A stretch of DNA of 35,185 nt, from positions 1-35,185 of the forward strand of contig JBJTDR010000115.1 of NCBI GenBank assembly GCA_046092445.1. The letters are read 5' to 3'. Below are positions 1 to 8,604 of the stretch, in pieces (the stretch's first letter is position 1; each line of letters opens with the position of its first letter). Both the position numbers and the translations under genes were made by a program. The notes under the pieces were generated by a model, which had not been told where the DNA came from, did no database searches, and saw only the letters and a list, made by a program, of their open reading frames with translations. The DNA comes from CAIUPE01 sp046092445. Lineage in GTDB: Bacteria > Pseudomonadota > Alphaproteobacteria > Rhizobiales > Beijerinckiaceae.

Positions 1-1133
1 TCACGACCGTGGGAAGGGGCGGTGTGGACAAAGCCTGTGCCGGCATCATCGGTGACGTGATCGCCATCGAGCAGGGGAACAATAAAATCATAGCCAAGTG
101 ACTTGAGCGGATGAGCGCACGCGACGTGGCTTATAACCCTAGCCGGAATGTTTTCATGATAGGCGAGCGTGATTTTTGCGGATGACGCCACCGCGTCGGC
201 GAGTTTCTTTGCAATGATATATTTTTCACCAACCTTTGGTCCGAAGTCGCGCTCATTCGCAGTCACTTCATAAAGACCATATTCGATCTTGCGAGAAAAC
301 GAGATCGCGCGGTTGCCCGGTAGTGTCCAAGGTGTTGTCGTCCAGATGAGGACTGATGCGCTCTTTAATTCTTGCACCTGATTATAAACATCAAAATTGG
401 AACTAACAATTTCACCATCTCTTCGGGTTTCAATTGGTATGAAAGACGGTTTTTCCGTTACCGGAAACTTCACCCAAACCATATCACTCGTATGGTCGTG
501 ATACTCGATCTCGGCCTCGGCTAATGCCGTCTTCTCGACAACCGACCACATTACCGGCTTCGAGCCGCGATAGAGCAGGCCATTATCCTTGAACTTCATG
601 ATCTCGCGGGCGATCTGGGCTTCGGCGTGGAAGGCCATGGTGGAGTAAGGGTTATCCCAATCGCCCGTAATGCCGAGGCGCTTGAACTCTTCGCGTTGCA
701 CGGAGAGCCAATGTTCGGCGAAGGTGCGGCATTCCTTGCGGAATTCAATGACGGGGACTTCATCCTTGTTTTTGCCCCTGGCGCGGTATTGCTCCTCGAT
801 CTTCCATTCGATGGGGAGACCGTGGCAATCCCAGCCGGGGACGTAGTTTGAGTCAAAGCCCAGCATTTGCTGGCTTCGCGTGACCAAATCTTTGAGCACT
901 TTGTTGAGTGCGTGGCCGATATGGATGTTGCCGTTCGCATAAGGAGGACCGTCATGCAGCACAAAGCGCGGGCGACCGGCGGCGGTTTCACGAAGGCGCC
1001 GGTAGAGGTCGATCTTTGCCCAGTGTGCAAGAATGTCCGGCTCGCGCTGCGGCAGACCTGCCCTCATCGGAAATTCCGTTTGCGGGAGAAACAGGGTCTC
1101 GGAATAATCGCGCTTTTCGGCAGTGTCGGTCAT
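1..1133 (-). CDS. ileS: Isoleucyl-tRNA synthetase (3' part beyond window)
   Basis: Charges tRNA-Ile with isoleucine in the cytoplasm. Only the first 377 codons lie in the window; the frame is open to the left edge. The ATG at 1133 gives a protein starting MTDTAEKRDYSETLFLPQTE. The class I HIGH motif is at residues 71-74 within YANGNIHIGHA, the segment GWDCHGLPIEWKIE follows, and the start of the CP1 editing domain contains IWTTTPWTLPGNRA. The neighbour ribF lies 98 bases upstream on the same strand, an arrangement seen in many proteobacteria and probably one operon. The KMSKS loop and C-terminal domain are outside the window. A short AT-richer stretch just before the TTTPW motif (about 390-450) looks like a lineage-variable loop. 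The identification is secure. Confidence 0.96.
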   Translation of the reverse strand, partial: MTDTAEKRDYSETLFLPQTEFPMRAGLPQREPDILAHWAKIDLYRRLRETAAGRPRFVLHDGPPYANGNIHIGHALNKVLKDLVTRSQQMLGFDSNYVPGWDCHGLPIEWKIEEQYRARGKNKDEVPVIEFRKECRTFAEHWLSVQREEFKRLGITGDWDNPYSTMAFHAEAQIAREIMKFKDNGLLYRGSKPVMWSVVEKTALAEAEIEYHDHTSDMVWVKFPVTEKPSFIPIETRRDGEIVSSNFDVYNQVQELKSASVLIWTTTPWTLPGNRAISFSRKIEYGLYEVTANERDFGPKVGEKYIIAKKLADAVASSAKITLAYHENIPARVISHVACAHPLKSLGYDFIVPLLDGDHVTDDAGTGFVHTAPSHGR

Positions 1134-1231
1134 GGGGTCAGATACTCGGTCGGAAAGGATGCTGTCAAAAAGGATGAAATGCCGAATAAACCATTCCGCG
1201 TGTGGAAGCTATGGGTTTGAGCGTGAAGCGG

Positions 1232-2245
1232 TTACAACGGCAGCAGGCTCGGGGCCGGAATGTCGGGATTGCGGGCCAGTGCTTTGCGCGCATTGTGACT
1301 GTCGAGATCCATTTGTTCGATCAGCGGATCGATGCCGTCAAACTTTCTCTCGCCGCGCAGAAACGCGCAAAATTCGACATCAACGGTTTTGCCGTAGAGA
1401 TCTCCCTTGAAATCGAACACGAAAACTTCGAGTAACGGCGCGCCATTATCGAAAGTGGGGCGTCGACCATAGCTGGCAACGCCCAGACGGACAACACCGT
1501 CAACCGAGAGACGGACCGCGTAAATCCCGTGCTTGAGGCCGCAATTTGCTGACAATCGGATATTGGCGGTGGGGTAGCCGAGGGTGCGGCCGATTTTTTC
1601 GCCATGAATGATTTCACCGCGCACCAACCAGCGATAGCCCAGCAAACGGGCCGCTTTGCCGACATCGCCCTCCGCCAAGGCGGCGCGAATGGCGCTCGAC
1701 GAGACCAGCTCCTTGCCGACGACCAAGGGCGTGACGATCTCGACAGGAAGATTGTTCTGCGCGCCCAGCGCTTTCAAAGCGTCGGGCGAGCCCTCGCGGC
1801 CGCGTCCGAAATGGAAATCGTGGCCGACGACGACTCCCGTGACGCCAAGGGTTTTGACCAGAATGTTTGCGATAAAATCCGGCGCGGAAGTCGCAGCCAA
1901 TTCCGCGTTGAATGGGAGAACGATCATTCCGTTGACGTTCCATTGCGCCAGAATTGATGCTTTCAGGGTGATTGACGTCAATTCGAAAAGGGGTTCTTGC
2001 GGCTTGAAATAGGCGCGGGGATGTGGCTCGAAGGTCAGCACTGCGGCAGGAGCGCTCAACCGGGCGGCGAGGTTGCGGGTCTGGTCGATGACGGCGCGAT
2101 GGCCCCGATGTAGACCGTCAAAATTGCCAATCGCCACGACAGGGCCGCTAAGCGATGCGGGCAACGACGTGAGGCCTTGAACAAGATCAAAGGCCTCTCC
2201 AGACGCTGACTTTTCAGTCCGACTCACCGACATTTTCCGACTCAC
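1232..2245 (-). CDS. ribF: Bifunctional riboflavin kinase / FAD synthetase
   Basis: Makes FMN from riboflavin and then FAD from FMN. The N-terminal nucleotidyltransferase domain shows GNFDGLHRGH at about residues 42-51, the HIGH-like ATP site of this family. The C-terminal kinase domain shows GRTLGYPTANI, GRRPTF and VFDFKGDLYGK. The length of 337 aa is normal. The frame can begin with GTG at 2245 or ATG at 2233 (MSVSRTEKSA); neither has a strong ribosome site, and the first 25 residues before the conserved GPVVAIGNFDG are variable. It lies directly upstream of ileS on the same strand. The family is certain; the exact start is not. Confidence 0.95.
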   Translation of the reverse strand: MSRKMSVSRTEKSASGEAFDLVQGLTSLPASLSGPVVAIGNFDGLHRGHRAVIDQTRNLAARLSAPAAVLTFEPHPRAYFKPQEPLFELTSITLKASILAQWNVNGMIVLPFNAELAATSAPDFIANILVKTLGVTGVVVGHDFHFGRGREGSPDALKALGAQNNLPVEIVTPLVVGKELVSSSAIRAALAEGDVGKAARLLGYRWLVRGEIIHGEKIGRTLGYPTANIRLSANCGLKHGIYAVRLSVDGVVRLGVASYGRRPTFDNGAPLLEVFVFDFKGDLYGKTVDVEFCAFLRGERKFDGIDPLIEQMDLDSHNARKALARNPDIPAPSLLPL

Positions 2246-2334
2246 ATTCCGTTTCTGGCGTTCATATGCAGCAGGAGCGGTTCAACGATCAAGGTGCGGT
2301 TAGACGAGAAGGCGGAGTGACGGTCTCTCATCGG

Positions 2335-2391
2335 ATGATCTGATCATTGGCACTGGAAATGTCGGTGGATTGATTCAATTCAATTGAATTG
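2335..2391. promoter_or_regulatory. Two palindromes in the leader of the receiver gene
   Basis: The 251-base gap between ribF and the receiver gene holds ATGATC-T-GATCAT (2335-2347) and a perfect 16-base palindrome CAATTCAATTGAATTG (2376-2391). They lie 106-162 bases upstream of the receiver start codon. They could be operator sites or a local cruciform; nothing in the sequence says which protein would bind. The palindromes themselves are certain, their function is inference. Confidence 0.4.
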
Positions 2392-2496
2392 CGAAACGGA
2401 TAATTGTCTTCGACCATCGTAGTCAAGGGAAGTGGCAAATCTTTGCCCTTCTGGTTTTGACGGAACCGACAGGGCTGCGCGAAGGAGTTATCCAGC

Positions 2497-2904
2497 ATGT
2501 ATATTGATCCTTCACTGCGTATTCTGGTCGTTGATCCGACAGAGGAAGTCTCGCCGGTTTTAACACAGATGTTGACCCAGATCGGGATCAAGGAGGTCGA
2601 AACGGTGATCGGTCCCGTCGAGGGGCTGGCGCGCCTTCGAGAGAAGAAAATCGACATTGTGATTACGGACTGGCAGACAGAGCCGATGGATGGTGCCGAG
2701 TTCATTCAAACTGTCAGGGCGGACGAGACGCTTTTCGAGACGCGTTTTCTTGTGGTAACCGCCGATATCGAGCCGGCGAAGGTTTTGGAAGCTTATCGTG
2801 CCGGAGCCGACGGCTATGCCATCGCGCCCTTCTCTGCGCGGTCGCTTGCGAACAAACTCACACAGATTCGGGACGCGTTGGCGGAATTGCCGCTACCAGC
2901 TTAG
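2497..2904 (+). CDS. Stand-alone CheY-like receiver protein, atypical
   Basis: A 135-aa single receiver (REC) domain with no output domain, so it probably acts by protein-protein contact in a phosphorelay. The fold is recognisable: LRILVVDP at the first strand with D13, the likely phospho-acceptor D58 in IVITDW, PMDG at 63-66, T88 in LVVTAD and GADGYAIAPF at 103-112. Two departures stand out: the acidic pair at the first strand is reduced to D13-P14, and the almost invariant lysine before the cis-proline is alanine (A110). A good ribosome site (AAGGAG, 9 bases before ATG) fixes the start. Its last 12 bases overlap the end of the convergent HAD gene. No histidine kinase is nearby. Confidence 0.85.
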   Translation: MYIDPSLRILVVDPTEEVSPVLTQMLTQIGIKEVETVIGPVEGLARLREKKIDIVITDWQTEPMDGAEFIQTVRADETLFETRFLVVTADIEPAKVLEAYRAGADGYAIAPFSARSLANKLTQIRDALAELPLPA

Positions 2905-3780
2905 GGAATCAATTGCAAACCTTGGACGAAACGCCGCGTCCGCCATGAACTTCATGAATGTGCCGTTATCGAAGGCGCTCTCTGACAGTCCGAGTTCGTG
3001 CATGTGAATGCCGCGCAGGACGAAGAGTGACGGGCATCCGAATGCAACTGCTCCGGCGATGTCGGTGCGGATCGCATCCCCGATGAGCAGGATGCGAGAA
3101 CGATCAGTATTTTTGCCATTGAGCGATGCCACGACGCTGACGGCTGCCTGATAGATATCGACATGGGGTTTACCGGAATAGCATGTTCGGCCACCCATTT
3201 GTTCATAGAGCGCGGCAATCGCGCCGGCGCAATAGATGAGTTCACCGCCACGTTCGACGACGAGATCAGGATTCGCGCACAGCATTACCTTGTTGAGGGC
3301 GAGCGCCGTTTCGAGCATTTCACGATAGGTTTCGGGTGTTTCCGTTATGTCATTGAACAACCCCGTGCAGACGATGACGTCCGCCTGTTCGAGCGGAGAT
3401 GTGTCGAGCGGGAGTCTGTCAAAGAGCGATTGATCCCGCTCGGGGCCGAGCCAGAAAAATTTCTTCCAGTTCGAACGGACCAGGATATCGCGCGCAATAT
3501 CGCCCGACGTGACAATGCCGTCCCATGCAGATCGCGAAATTCCAAAGCGGTCAAGGATAGGGACGATATCAATGTTGGGACGTGGAGCGTTCGACACGAG
3601 TATCACGCGACCGCCACCCTGACGGAAGCGCGTCAGTGCATGGGATGCGGCTTCATATCCTTTGACACCATTGTGGAGAACACCCCAAATGTCGCAGAGG
3701 ACGACGTCAATGTCATGGGCGAGCGCCGAAAGCCCGTTGATGATTTCGATTTCAGGGCGGGCTAAAACGGCGTCCTCCAC
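2893..3780 (-). CDS. HAD-superfamily class IIA hydrolase (TIGR01459-like)
   Basis: A 295-aa haloacid dehalogenase-type protein. Motif I is CDIWGVLHNG, with nucleophile D30 but tryptophan in place of the usual second aspartate. The DxWGV(L/V)HNG form is characteristic of the TIGR01459 group common in Alphaproteobacteria, whose substrate is unknown to me. Motif II is ILVSNAPR and motif IV is GDAIRTDIAGA. The start is GTG at 3780, only 3 bases after the stop of the EAL-type gene, so the two are very likely co-transcribed. The 3' end overlaps the convergent receiver gene by 12 bases. Calling it a sugar or nucleotide phosphatase would be a guess. Confidence 0.88.
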   Translation of the reverse strand: MEDAVLARPEIEIINGLSALAHDIDVVLCDIWGVLHNGVKGYEAASHALTRFRQGGGRVILVSNAPRPNIDIVPILDRFGISRSAWDGIVTSGDIARDILVRSNWKKFFWLGPERDQSLFDRLPLDTSPLEQADVIVCTGLFNDITETPETYREMLETALALNKVMLCANPDLVVERGGELIYCAGAIAALYEQMGGRTCYSGKPHVDIYQAAVSVVASLNGKNTDRSRILLIGDAIRTDIAGAVAFGCPSLFVLRGIHMHELGLSESAFDNGTFMKFMADAAFRPRFAIDSLSW

Positions 3781-3783
3781 GTG

Positions 3784-5241
3784 TCAAGAGCCGACCTTCG
3801 GCAGATGATCCCGCAGGGGTGTTGGTTTTAGTTGCTCGCGCGTTTTGACAACGCGGTGCACGACGTCTGAGTTCAGCGCATCATTATCGGACAGAGACTG
3901 AGGCCCACTGCTATCAACCGGCATCTGCTCCTGAAGTGCCGTGAAACGTACGAGTCTCGGCGTGTCGAACAAAGGTCCGTGTGCGAGATACACGTTGAAT
4001 TTTCTGAGCCTCGACAGTTCCGCGGCATCGCTCAAGCCCGTTGCAACGATTTCCATGTTGTAGCGATCCATCAGGCCGGGCAGGTCGGACGGATGAATTT
4101 CGGTTCGGACCTGTCCCGACTCTGCGTCCCGGAGCAGCCTGAACGGAATCAATACGGCACGAAATCCCATATTTGCGAGAGTGACCACATCGATCATCAG
4201 ATCGTTGGCGATTTCGAGTGCAAATGTGATCCCCGCTTTGTGCAGCCTCGCCATGTTCTCGCGACCGATATCCCCGCAGTTTTCAAGCGTATACTCGGAA
4301 AAGAGAAATATGATTTTTCCCGCAAGTCCGGGGTTGCGCCGCAAGGTCGCGATCATTTCCGACGTCGCCGAGGGCTCCAGCAACGTGATGATCGACATGG
4401 GACAGATGAGGGGCAACGTGTTATTCGACCCGTGACGGGCGATTTCATGGGTGTATCCGAAACGCACACGGTCGAAAAGCAGAAGCAGGTTTCGGCTGAC
4501 CCCCATCTGCACGAGATCCCTCTCGAGAATGGCGTCACCTTGACTGTTTTCGATGCAGAAGGAAAGCGTGTTGAAAGCCTTCTTTTTTGACGGCAGACTT
4601 ATGATCCCTTGAGAATAGGCCCCAATCCGGCCACTGAGCATTTCCTGCCGGAGCAGTGTTTCCATCTGGCGCTTCGACATCGAGACGACCGTTTCATCAT
4701 CTGCTTTCGCGTTCTCTGCCCGTGCCGAGGGCGAGGGAGGCTGATCCCCGTCGGAAAGTTTCATGGCACCCGGCGCCATCGACCGTTTTTCTGTATCACC
4801 GATCTGATCGACTTCGACGAGGATACGGTGATGCTCAACGATGATATCGGCGATATCGCGCAGCGCATGGCCGACGGTCTCGAGTTCCTCCAAGATCGAG
4901 TTCGAGACGGCGTCCCCGATGTTATCCGATGAGGCTTCCATTGATGTCATGCGCGTTTCAAGGGCCGTCATGCGTTTTGATACGACGTTGAGCTTGTGCT
5001 CGGTGCGGGATAGATCCGCCTGGGAAGCACTCGCTTGTGTCTTGACGGGCGCTGTCTTTTCTTCAAATCTCTGAATGAAAAGATAAGCCGCAATGGATGA
5101 TACGATCAGGAATGCGGCTGATACGATCAGCGACTCGGACAACTGAAAAATGATCAGGGCGACGACAAAAATAACGATAAATGCCCCACCGATGAACAAT
5201 GGAGCAGGAATTCGGCGTTGAAAGGAGTTGAATTGCACCAT
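3784..5241 (-). CDS. Membrane-anchored protein with degenerate EAL domain
   Basis: A 485-aa protein with two adjacent membrane helices near the N terminus (about 16-33 and 36-56), a likely coiled coil (about 75-145, regular heptads of L, V and M), a polar linker (150-190) and a C-terminal EAL-like domain (about 195-435). The fold is suggested by AYSQGIISL, by the segment GKIIFLFSEYTL and by VATGLSDAAELSRLRKFNVYLAHGPLF, which parallels the final EGVE...QGYLF part of EAL domains. The catalytic and metal-binding positions appear lost: no EAL/ExLLR motif (SFCIEN instead), no DDFGTG (IANDLM instead) and no KID lysine (LIPF instead). It should therefore not hydrolyse cyclic di-GMP; a scaffold or receptor role is inference. 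It is the first gene of a pair with the HAD hydrolase. The start is the ATG at 5241. Confidence 0.8.
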   Translation of the reverse strand: MVQFNSFQRRIPAPLFIGGAFIVIFVVALIIFQLSESLIVSAAFLIVSSIAAYLFIQRFEEKTAPVKTQASASQADLSRTEHKLNVVSKRMTALETRMTSMEASSDNIGDAVSNSILEELETVGHALRDIADIIVEHHRILVEVDQIGDTEKRSMAPGAMKLSDGDQPPSPSARAENAKADDETVVSMSKRQMETLLRQEMLSGRIGAYSQGIISLPSKKKAFNTLSFCIENSQGDAILERDLVQMGVSRNLLLLFDRVRFGYTHEIARHGSNNTLPLICPMSIITLLEPSATSEMIATLRRNPGLAGKIIFLFSEYTLENCGDIGRENMARLHKAGITFALEIANDLMIDVVTLANMGFRAVLIPFRLLRDAESGQVRTEIHPSDLPGLMDRYNMEIVATGLSDAAELSRLRKFNVYLAHGPLFDTPRLVRFTALQEQMPVDSSGPQSLSDNDALNSDVVHRVVKTREQLKPTPLRDHLPKVGS

Positions 5242-5410
5242 ACGTACTGAAGCGTCCGCTGAAAAAGATTACGATGTCCAATGACGCAGACAAACCGATC
5301 GTACCATCTGATTCGACGGAGCGTATAGCAGATTTGTCAATTTCGCATTAACCATATTTAAGATCTTTTGATTTTTCCTGATTTTTCTGACCAGTTTGGG
5401 GAAGCTATCC

Positions 5411-5626
5411 ATGACGGACAAGACACAAAACCTCTCCTTCGCCGTTCAAGGGATGACGTGCGGCGGTTGCGCCAAGGCCGTCACAAAGGTGATCCAGAAG
5501 TCTGATCCGGAAGCGCGGGTGACGGTTGATCTCAGTGCGGGCCGGGTAGATGTCGACACGATCGCGGATAGTCGCGTTCTGGCTGAGGCCATCTCGCGGG
5601 CTGGTTATAAGGCTGCCTCTCTGTAA
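5411..5626 (+). CDS. CopZ-like heavy-metal-associated (HMA) protein
   Basis: A 71-aa single HMA domain, a cytoplasmic metallochaperone that typically carries Cu(I). The metal site is GMTCGGCAKAV with C17 and C20; the C-terminal part, ISRAGYKAASL, matches the usual last helix and strand of the fold. I chose the ATG at 5411 because GGGGAAG precedes it by 6 bases; a TTG at 5396 in the same frame would put that site inside the gene. No P-type ATPase or copper regulator is visible nearby, so its partner must be elsewhere. It is convergent with the ABC ATPase gene, 8 bases apart. Confidence 0.85.
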   Translation: MTDKTQNLSFAVQGMTCGGCAKAVTKVIQKSDPEARVTVDLSAGRVDVDTIADSRVLAEAISRAGYKAASL

Positions 5627-5634
5627 TCCGTATT

Positions 5635-6330
5635 TCAGTTTTTATTGACGATCCCGCCGTCAATGCGGCCGTCAATGATATTGATACGACGATCCGCGCG
5701 CGCCGCCAAAACCAAATCATGTGTGACAATGATTACCGAGCGTCGATCAGATCGCGCTATGTCTTTGAGGATTGTAATCACCTGCTCGCTGGCCTGTGTG
5801 TCCAGATTTCCGGTGGGCTCATCGGCGAGGATCAGGGCCGGTTCGTTGGCAAGTGCTCGGGCGATTGCCACCCGCTGACGTTCTCCCCCGGAGAGTTGTT
5901 CCGGTCGTTTGCTTATGTGGTCGGCAAGTCCGAGGGACGCCAGCAGGGCTTTGGCACGCGTACGCTGCTCGTCGGTGGTGATCCGCCCAAGCGCCTGCAT
6001 TGGCAGTATGACATTATGAAGGACCGTGAATTCCGGCAGCAGAAAATGAAACTGGAAGACGAAGCCGATATTTGCCAGGCGGAGCGCAGCACGGCGATTT
6101 TCATCAAGCGAACGGGTGGATTCGCCGATCAAGATCACATCCCCCTCGGATGGAACATCGAGGAGACCCAAAAGATACATGAGGGATGATTTACCGGAAC
6201 CCGAGGGGCCTGTAATGGCAATGAATTCTCCCGATTGAACGGCAAAGTCAATGTTTTTGACAAGCGTCACCGGAACGGCACCCGGCAGGGTACGCGTGAC
6301 ATTTTTTGTTTCAATCAAGGGAGTGGTCAT
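5635..6330 (-). CDS. ABC transporter ATPase, LolD/MacB/DevA type
   Basis: A 231-aa ATPase subunit of an FtsX-coupled ABC transporter. Walker A is GPSGSGKS (41-48), the Q-loop is in FVFQFHFLLPEFT, the signature is LSGGERQRVAIARAL, Walker B is LILADEPTGNLD and the switch histidine is in VIIVTHD. The TGNLD form is typical of the LolD/MacB/FtsE group. The start ATG at 6330 overlaps the stop of the permease gene (ATGA, 4 bases), which implies translational coupling; a longer open frame running upstream to 6540 is only read-through of the permease region. It is the last gene of the adaptor-permease-ATPase set and the likely energy source for an exporter working through the periplasm. Confidence 0.92.
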   Translation of the reverse strand: MTTPLIETKNVTRTLPGAVPVTLVKNIDFAVQSGEFIAITGPSGSGKSSLMYLLGLLDVPSEGDVILIGESTRSLDENRRAALRLANIGFVFQFHFLLPEFTVLHNVILPMQALGRITTDEQRTRAKALLASLGLADHISKRPEQLSGGERQRVAIARALANEPALILADEPTGNLDTQASEQVITILKDIARSDRRSVIIVTHDLVLAARADRRINIIDGRIDGGIVNKN

Positions 6331-7562
6331 GAAGCACCACGAATGATTTCGACGGGTTGCACGCTTGCAGCCTTCCGGGCAGGCAGAAAGCCTGCAAGGA
6401 GCGAGGACGTCAGTGCGACAGCACCGGCAATGGCATAATGGCGAGGCGAGTAAAGAATCGGCAGATGAGTCATGTCTGTCATGAAGCTCTTGAACTCGAT
6501 CGAGCCCATGACAATGCAAAGGGCATAGCCGAGAAGCCATCCAAAAAAGATACCGACTGCCCCGATGATCGCGGATTCGAGAACAAAAATGCGGCGCACT
6601 GTCTGCTCGCGAAGGCCGAGCGATTTCATTATCGCGATATCTCGGGCCTTTTCATGGGTGATGGTTGAAATGATATTGTAGGTTCCGAACGAGGCGACCA
6701 GCAATATGGCGCCGACCACCATGAACATGATCACATTACGGATCTGGAACGCGGACAGAATGTCCTCGTGAGCTTCCTGCCATGAAACCGCTTTGTATCC
6801 GGTTTGTTTCTCCACCCGGGCAGCAATGTCCCGCGATGACATAACGTCATCCACACGAATACGGAATTCGTTGAGAAGCGCCGTCTTGCCAGCCAGTATC
6901 TGCGCCGTCTTGATGAGTGTGACGGCTTGATTGTCATCGATCTGGCGAATGCCGGAGTGGGACAGACCGACAATCCGGGCGAGGATCGGCGCTCCGCCGG
7001 ATGCTATCAGTGTGATGCTGTTTCCCACACCAACTCCGAGTCGCTCGGCGAGGGTATCACCGAGGATCACCGCGTTTGAGGCCTTGAAGAGCGAATCGAG
7101 CGTCCCTGCTTTCATTTGGGTCGCAAGTTTCGAGACATGGGCTTCACGGTTGGGATCAATTCCGATGAGGGATGCCGCCGTATCCCGCGTCCCGGAACGC
7201 AGTAGCGCTTTGGTCTGCACCGAGGGAGTCACTGCGCCGGGTAGCCACTCTTCCAGATCAGCGAGAACAGCGTAAGGGTTTTTAAATCCGCGGCGCTCCG
7301 TTTCGTTCGAGAGATTATGAAATTGGATGCTGGCAAAGTGTCGTTCGGAGGGCTGGACCGACGGGTCGCGTTTCTCGTCGCTCACTGAGACACGCGGTAT
7401 TGAGTCCACAAGCTGCCGGATGAAATCGATCTGGGAGCCCTCAAGGAGGCCTGCCATCATGATTGAACAACCGACACCTGTCGCAATACCCATCACACCC
7501 ACGAGTGTTTGCCGGACCCGGGAACTGACATGTGTAAGTGCTATGTGAAGCACAAGATTCAT
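6327..7562 (-). CDS. FtsX-family ABC permease (MacB/DevC-like)
   Basis: A 411-aa inner-membrane permease with the MacB layout: one helix near the N terminus (about 18-40), a large periplasmic domain (about 45-280), then three C-terminal helices (around MFMVVGAILLVASFG, AIIGAVGIFFGWLLGYAL and AIAGAVALTSSLLAGFLPA), ending in ARKAASVQPVEIIRG, a common tail of this family. The coupling segment ITHEKARDIAIMKSLGL lies between helices 2 and 3. The start ATG at 7562 overlaps the adaptor stop by 4 bases (ATGA), and the stop overlaps the ATPase start in the same way. Together the three genes match the order of the cyanobacterial devBCA glycolipid exporter. The substrate cannot be read from the sequence. 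Confidence 0.9.
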   Translation of the reverse strand: MNLVLHIALTHVSSRVRQTLVGVMGIATGVGCSIMMAGLLEGSQIDFIRQLVDSIPRVSVSDEKRDPSVQPSERHFASIQFHNLSNETERRGFKNPYAVLADLEEWLPGAVTPSVQTKALLRSGTRDTAASLIGIDPNREAHVSKLATQMKAGTLDSLFKASNAVILGDTLAERLGVGVGNSITLIASGGAPILARIVGLSHSGIRQIDDNQAVTLIKTAQILAGKTALLNEFRIRVDDVMSSRDIAARVEKQTGYKAVSWQEAHEDILSAFQIRNVIMFMVVGAILLVASFGTYNIISTITHEKARDIAIMKSLGLREQTVRRIFVLESAIIGAVGIFFGWLLGYALCIVMGSIEFKSFMTDMTHLPILYSPRHYAIAGAVALTSSLLAGFLPARKAASVQPVEIIRGAS

Positions 7563-8590
7563 GGTTTTGTGGCTTCCGGTCGGAAAACCCGCAGACCTTC
7601 CTTATAGGCGGGTTTGATCGGTGAAACGATTTCATCGCCCGCTTCGAGACCGGTTAAAACTTCAACCATTCGTGTGCCCCGGATTCCGGTTGTGAGGGGA
7701 CTGCGCAGCAGGCGGTTATTTTCGATCACAAAAACGCTTTGACCGACCAAAGCCTCGGCTGGAACGAGCAAGGCATCTTTCTTCTCCTTGATGATGATAT
7801 TGGCCTCGACGCTCATTCCGATCCGAAGGGGCGTTGTCTCGGGGAGAGCAAGATAGACGCGGAACGTTTTGGTGACCGGATCACCTTTCGGAGTGATCGA
7901 ATTAACGCTGGCTAAGAGCGACTCGTCGCCAAAACCTTCATGACGGAGCAGGACCACATCATCGATTTTGATGCGGCCAACATCTTCCTCGTTGATATCG
8001 GCAACAATGCGGAGATGGGAGGGTTGCCCCACCCAGAATACGACATCGCCTGATCCGATGATTTCACCCACGGAAAAATCCTCCCGCAGAACGACACCAT
8101 CCATGGGCGACCGGAGAACGAGATCATTCAGCACGTCCTGTGCTGCAACAATCCGTGCATCGATTTCCTTCATCGACGTCACAGCCTGATCGACCGCTGC
8201 AACGGTAGCAGCATTCCGATCCAGAAGATTATTGAGACGCTGAACATCGCGCTCCAATTGATCATGGCGGGCCAGTAATTCGTCCAGATGCGCCTTTTGC
8301 TGGGAGCCATCCTGTCGGGCAAGAATATCTCCCGCGCGAACCGCTTTTCCTTCACAATCACATAAATAAACAAGGCGGGCTCTCTGAATGGGAACCACTT
8401 TGGCCCAACGAACGGGCTCGACCGCGCCTGTTGCATAGACAACTTCTGCGGCATCGCCACGAATGGCCAGCACTGTTGAGACGGGCTCGCCGCGGCCAAA
8501 TATCCAATAAAATGCGCTCGCGAGGCAAATAATGACGAAGACCGAGGTGCTCCAGAAACGAGCTGAGCGAAAGACGGATGATGATGGCAA
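7559..8590 (-). CDS. HlyD/DevB-type periplasmic adaptor subunit
   Basis: A 343-aa membrane-fusion protein. It has one N-terminal membrane anchor (about 12-30), then a lipoyl-type half motif (ATGAVEPVRWAKV), a coiled-coil hairpin (about 100-150), the second lipoyl half (VLRSPMDGVVLREDFSVGEII), and beta-barrel and membrane-proximal domains (LRIGMSVEANI, LLVPAEALVG). Such adaptors link an inner-membrane ABC pump to an outer-membrane channel. The start is TTG at 8590, with AGGAG about 10 bases upstream; no ATG lies before the anchor. Two stem-loops precede it. No outer-membrane TolC-like gene is present here, so the exporter must borrow one. It overlaps the permease gene by 4 bases. Confidence 0.88.
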   Translation of the reverse strand: MPSSSVFRSARFWSTSVFVIICLASAFYWIFGRGEPVSTVLAIRGDAAEVVYATGAVEPVRWAKVVPIQRARLVYLCDCEGKAVRAGDILARQDGSQQKAHLDELLARHDQLERDVQRLNNLLDRNAATVAAVDQAVTSMKEIDARIVAAQDVLNDLVLRSPMDGVVLREDFSVGEIIGSGDVVFWVGQPSHLRIVADINEEDVGRIKIDDVVLLRHEGFGDESLLASVNSITPKGDPVTKTFRVYLALPETTPLRIGMSVEANIIIKEKKDALLVPAEALVGQSVFVIENNRLLRSPLTTGIRGTRMVEVLTGLEAGDEIVSPIKPAYKEGLRVFRPEATKP

Positions 8591-8604
8591 AGACGGGAAA
8601 CTCC

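Noticed and set aside
5242..5410. Promoter in the AT-rich gap before the CopZ-like gene (TTGTCA at 5334)
   Set aside because: The possible -10 boxes TATTTA and TAAGAT lie 15 or 19 bases away, so neither is a convincing match.
6331..6540. N-terminal extension of the ABC ATPase (70 extra residues)
   Set aside because: The extension only reads through the 3' end of the permease gene; the family starts at the ATG at 6330, which overlaps the permease stop.
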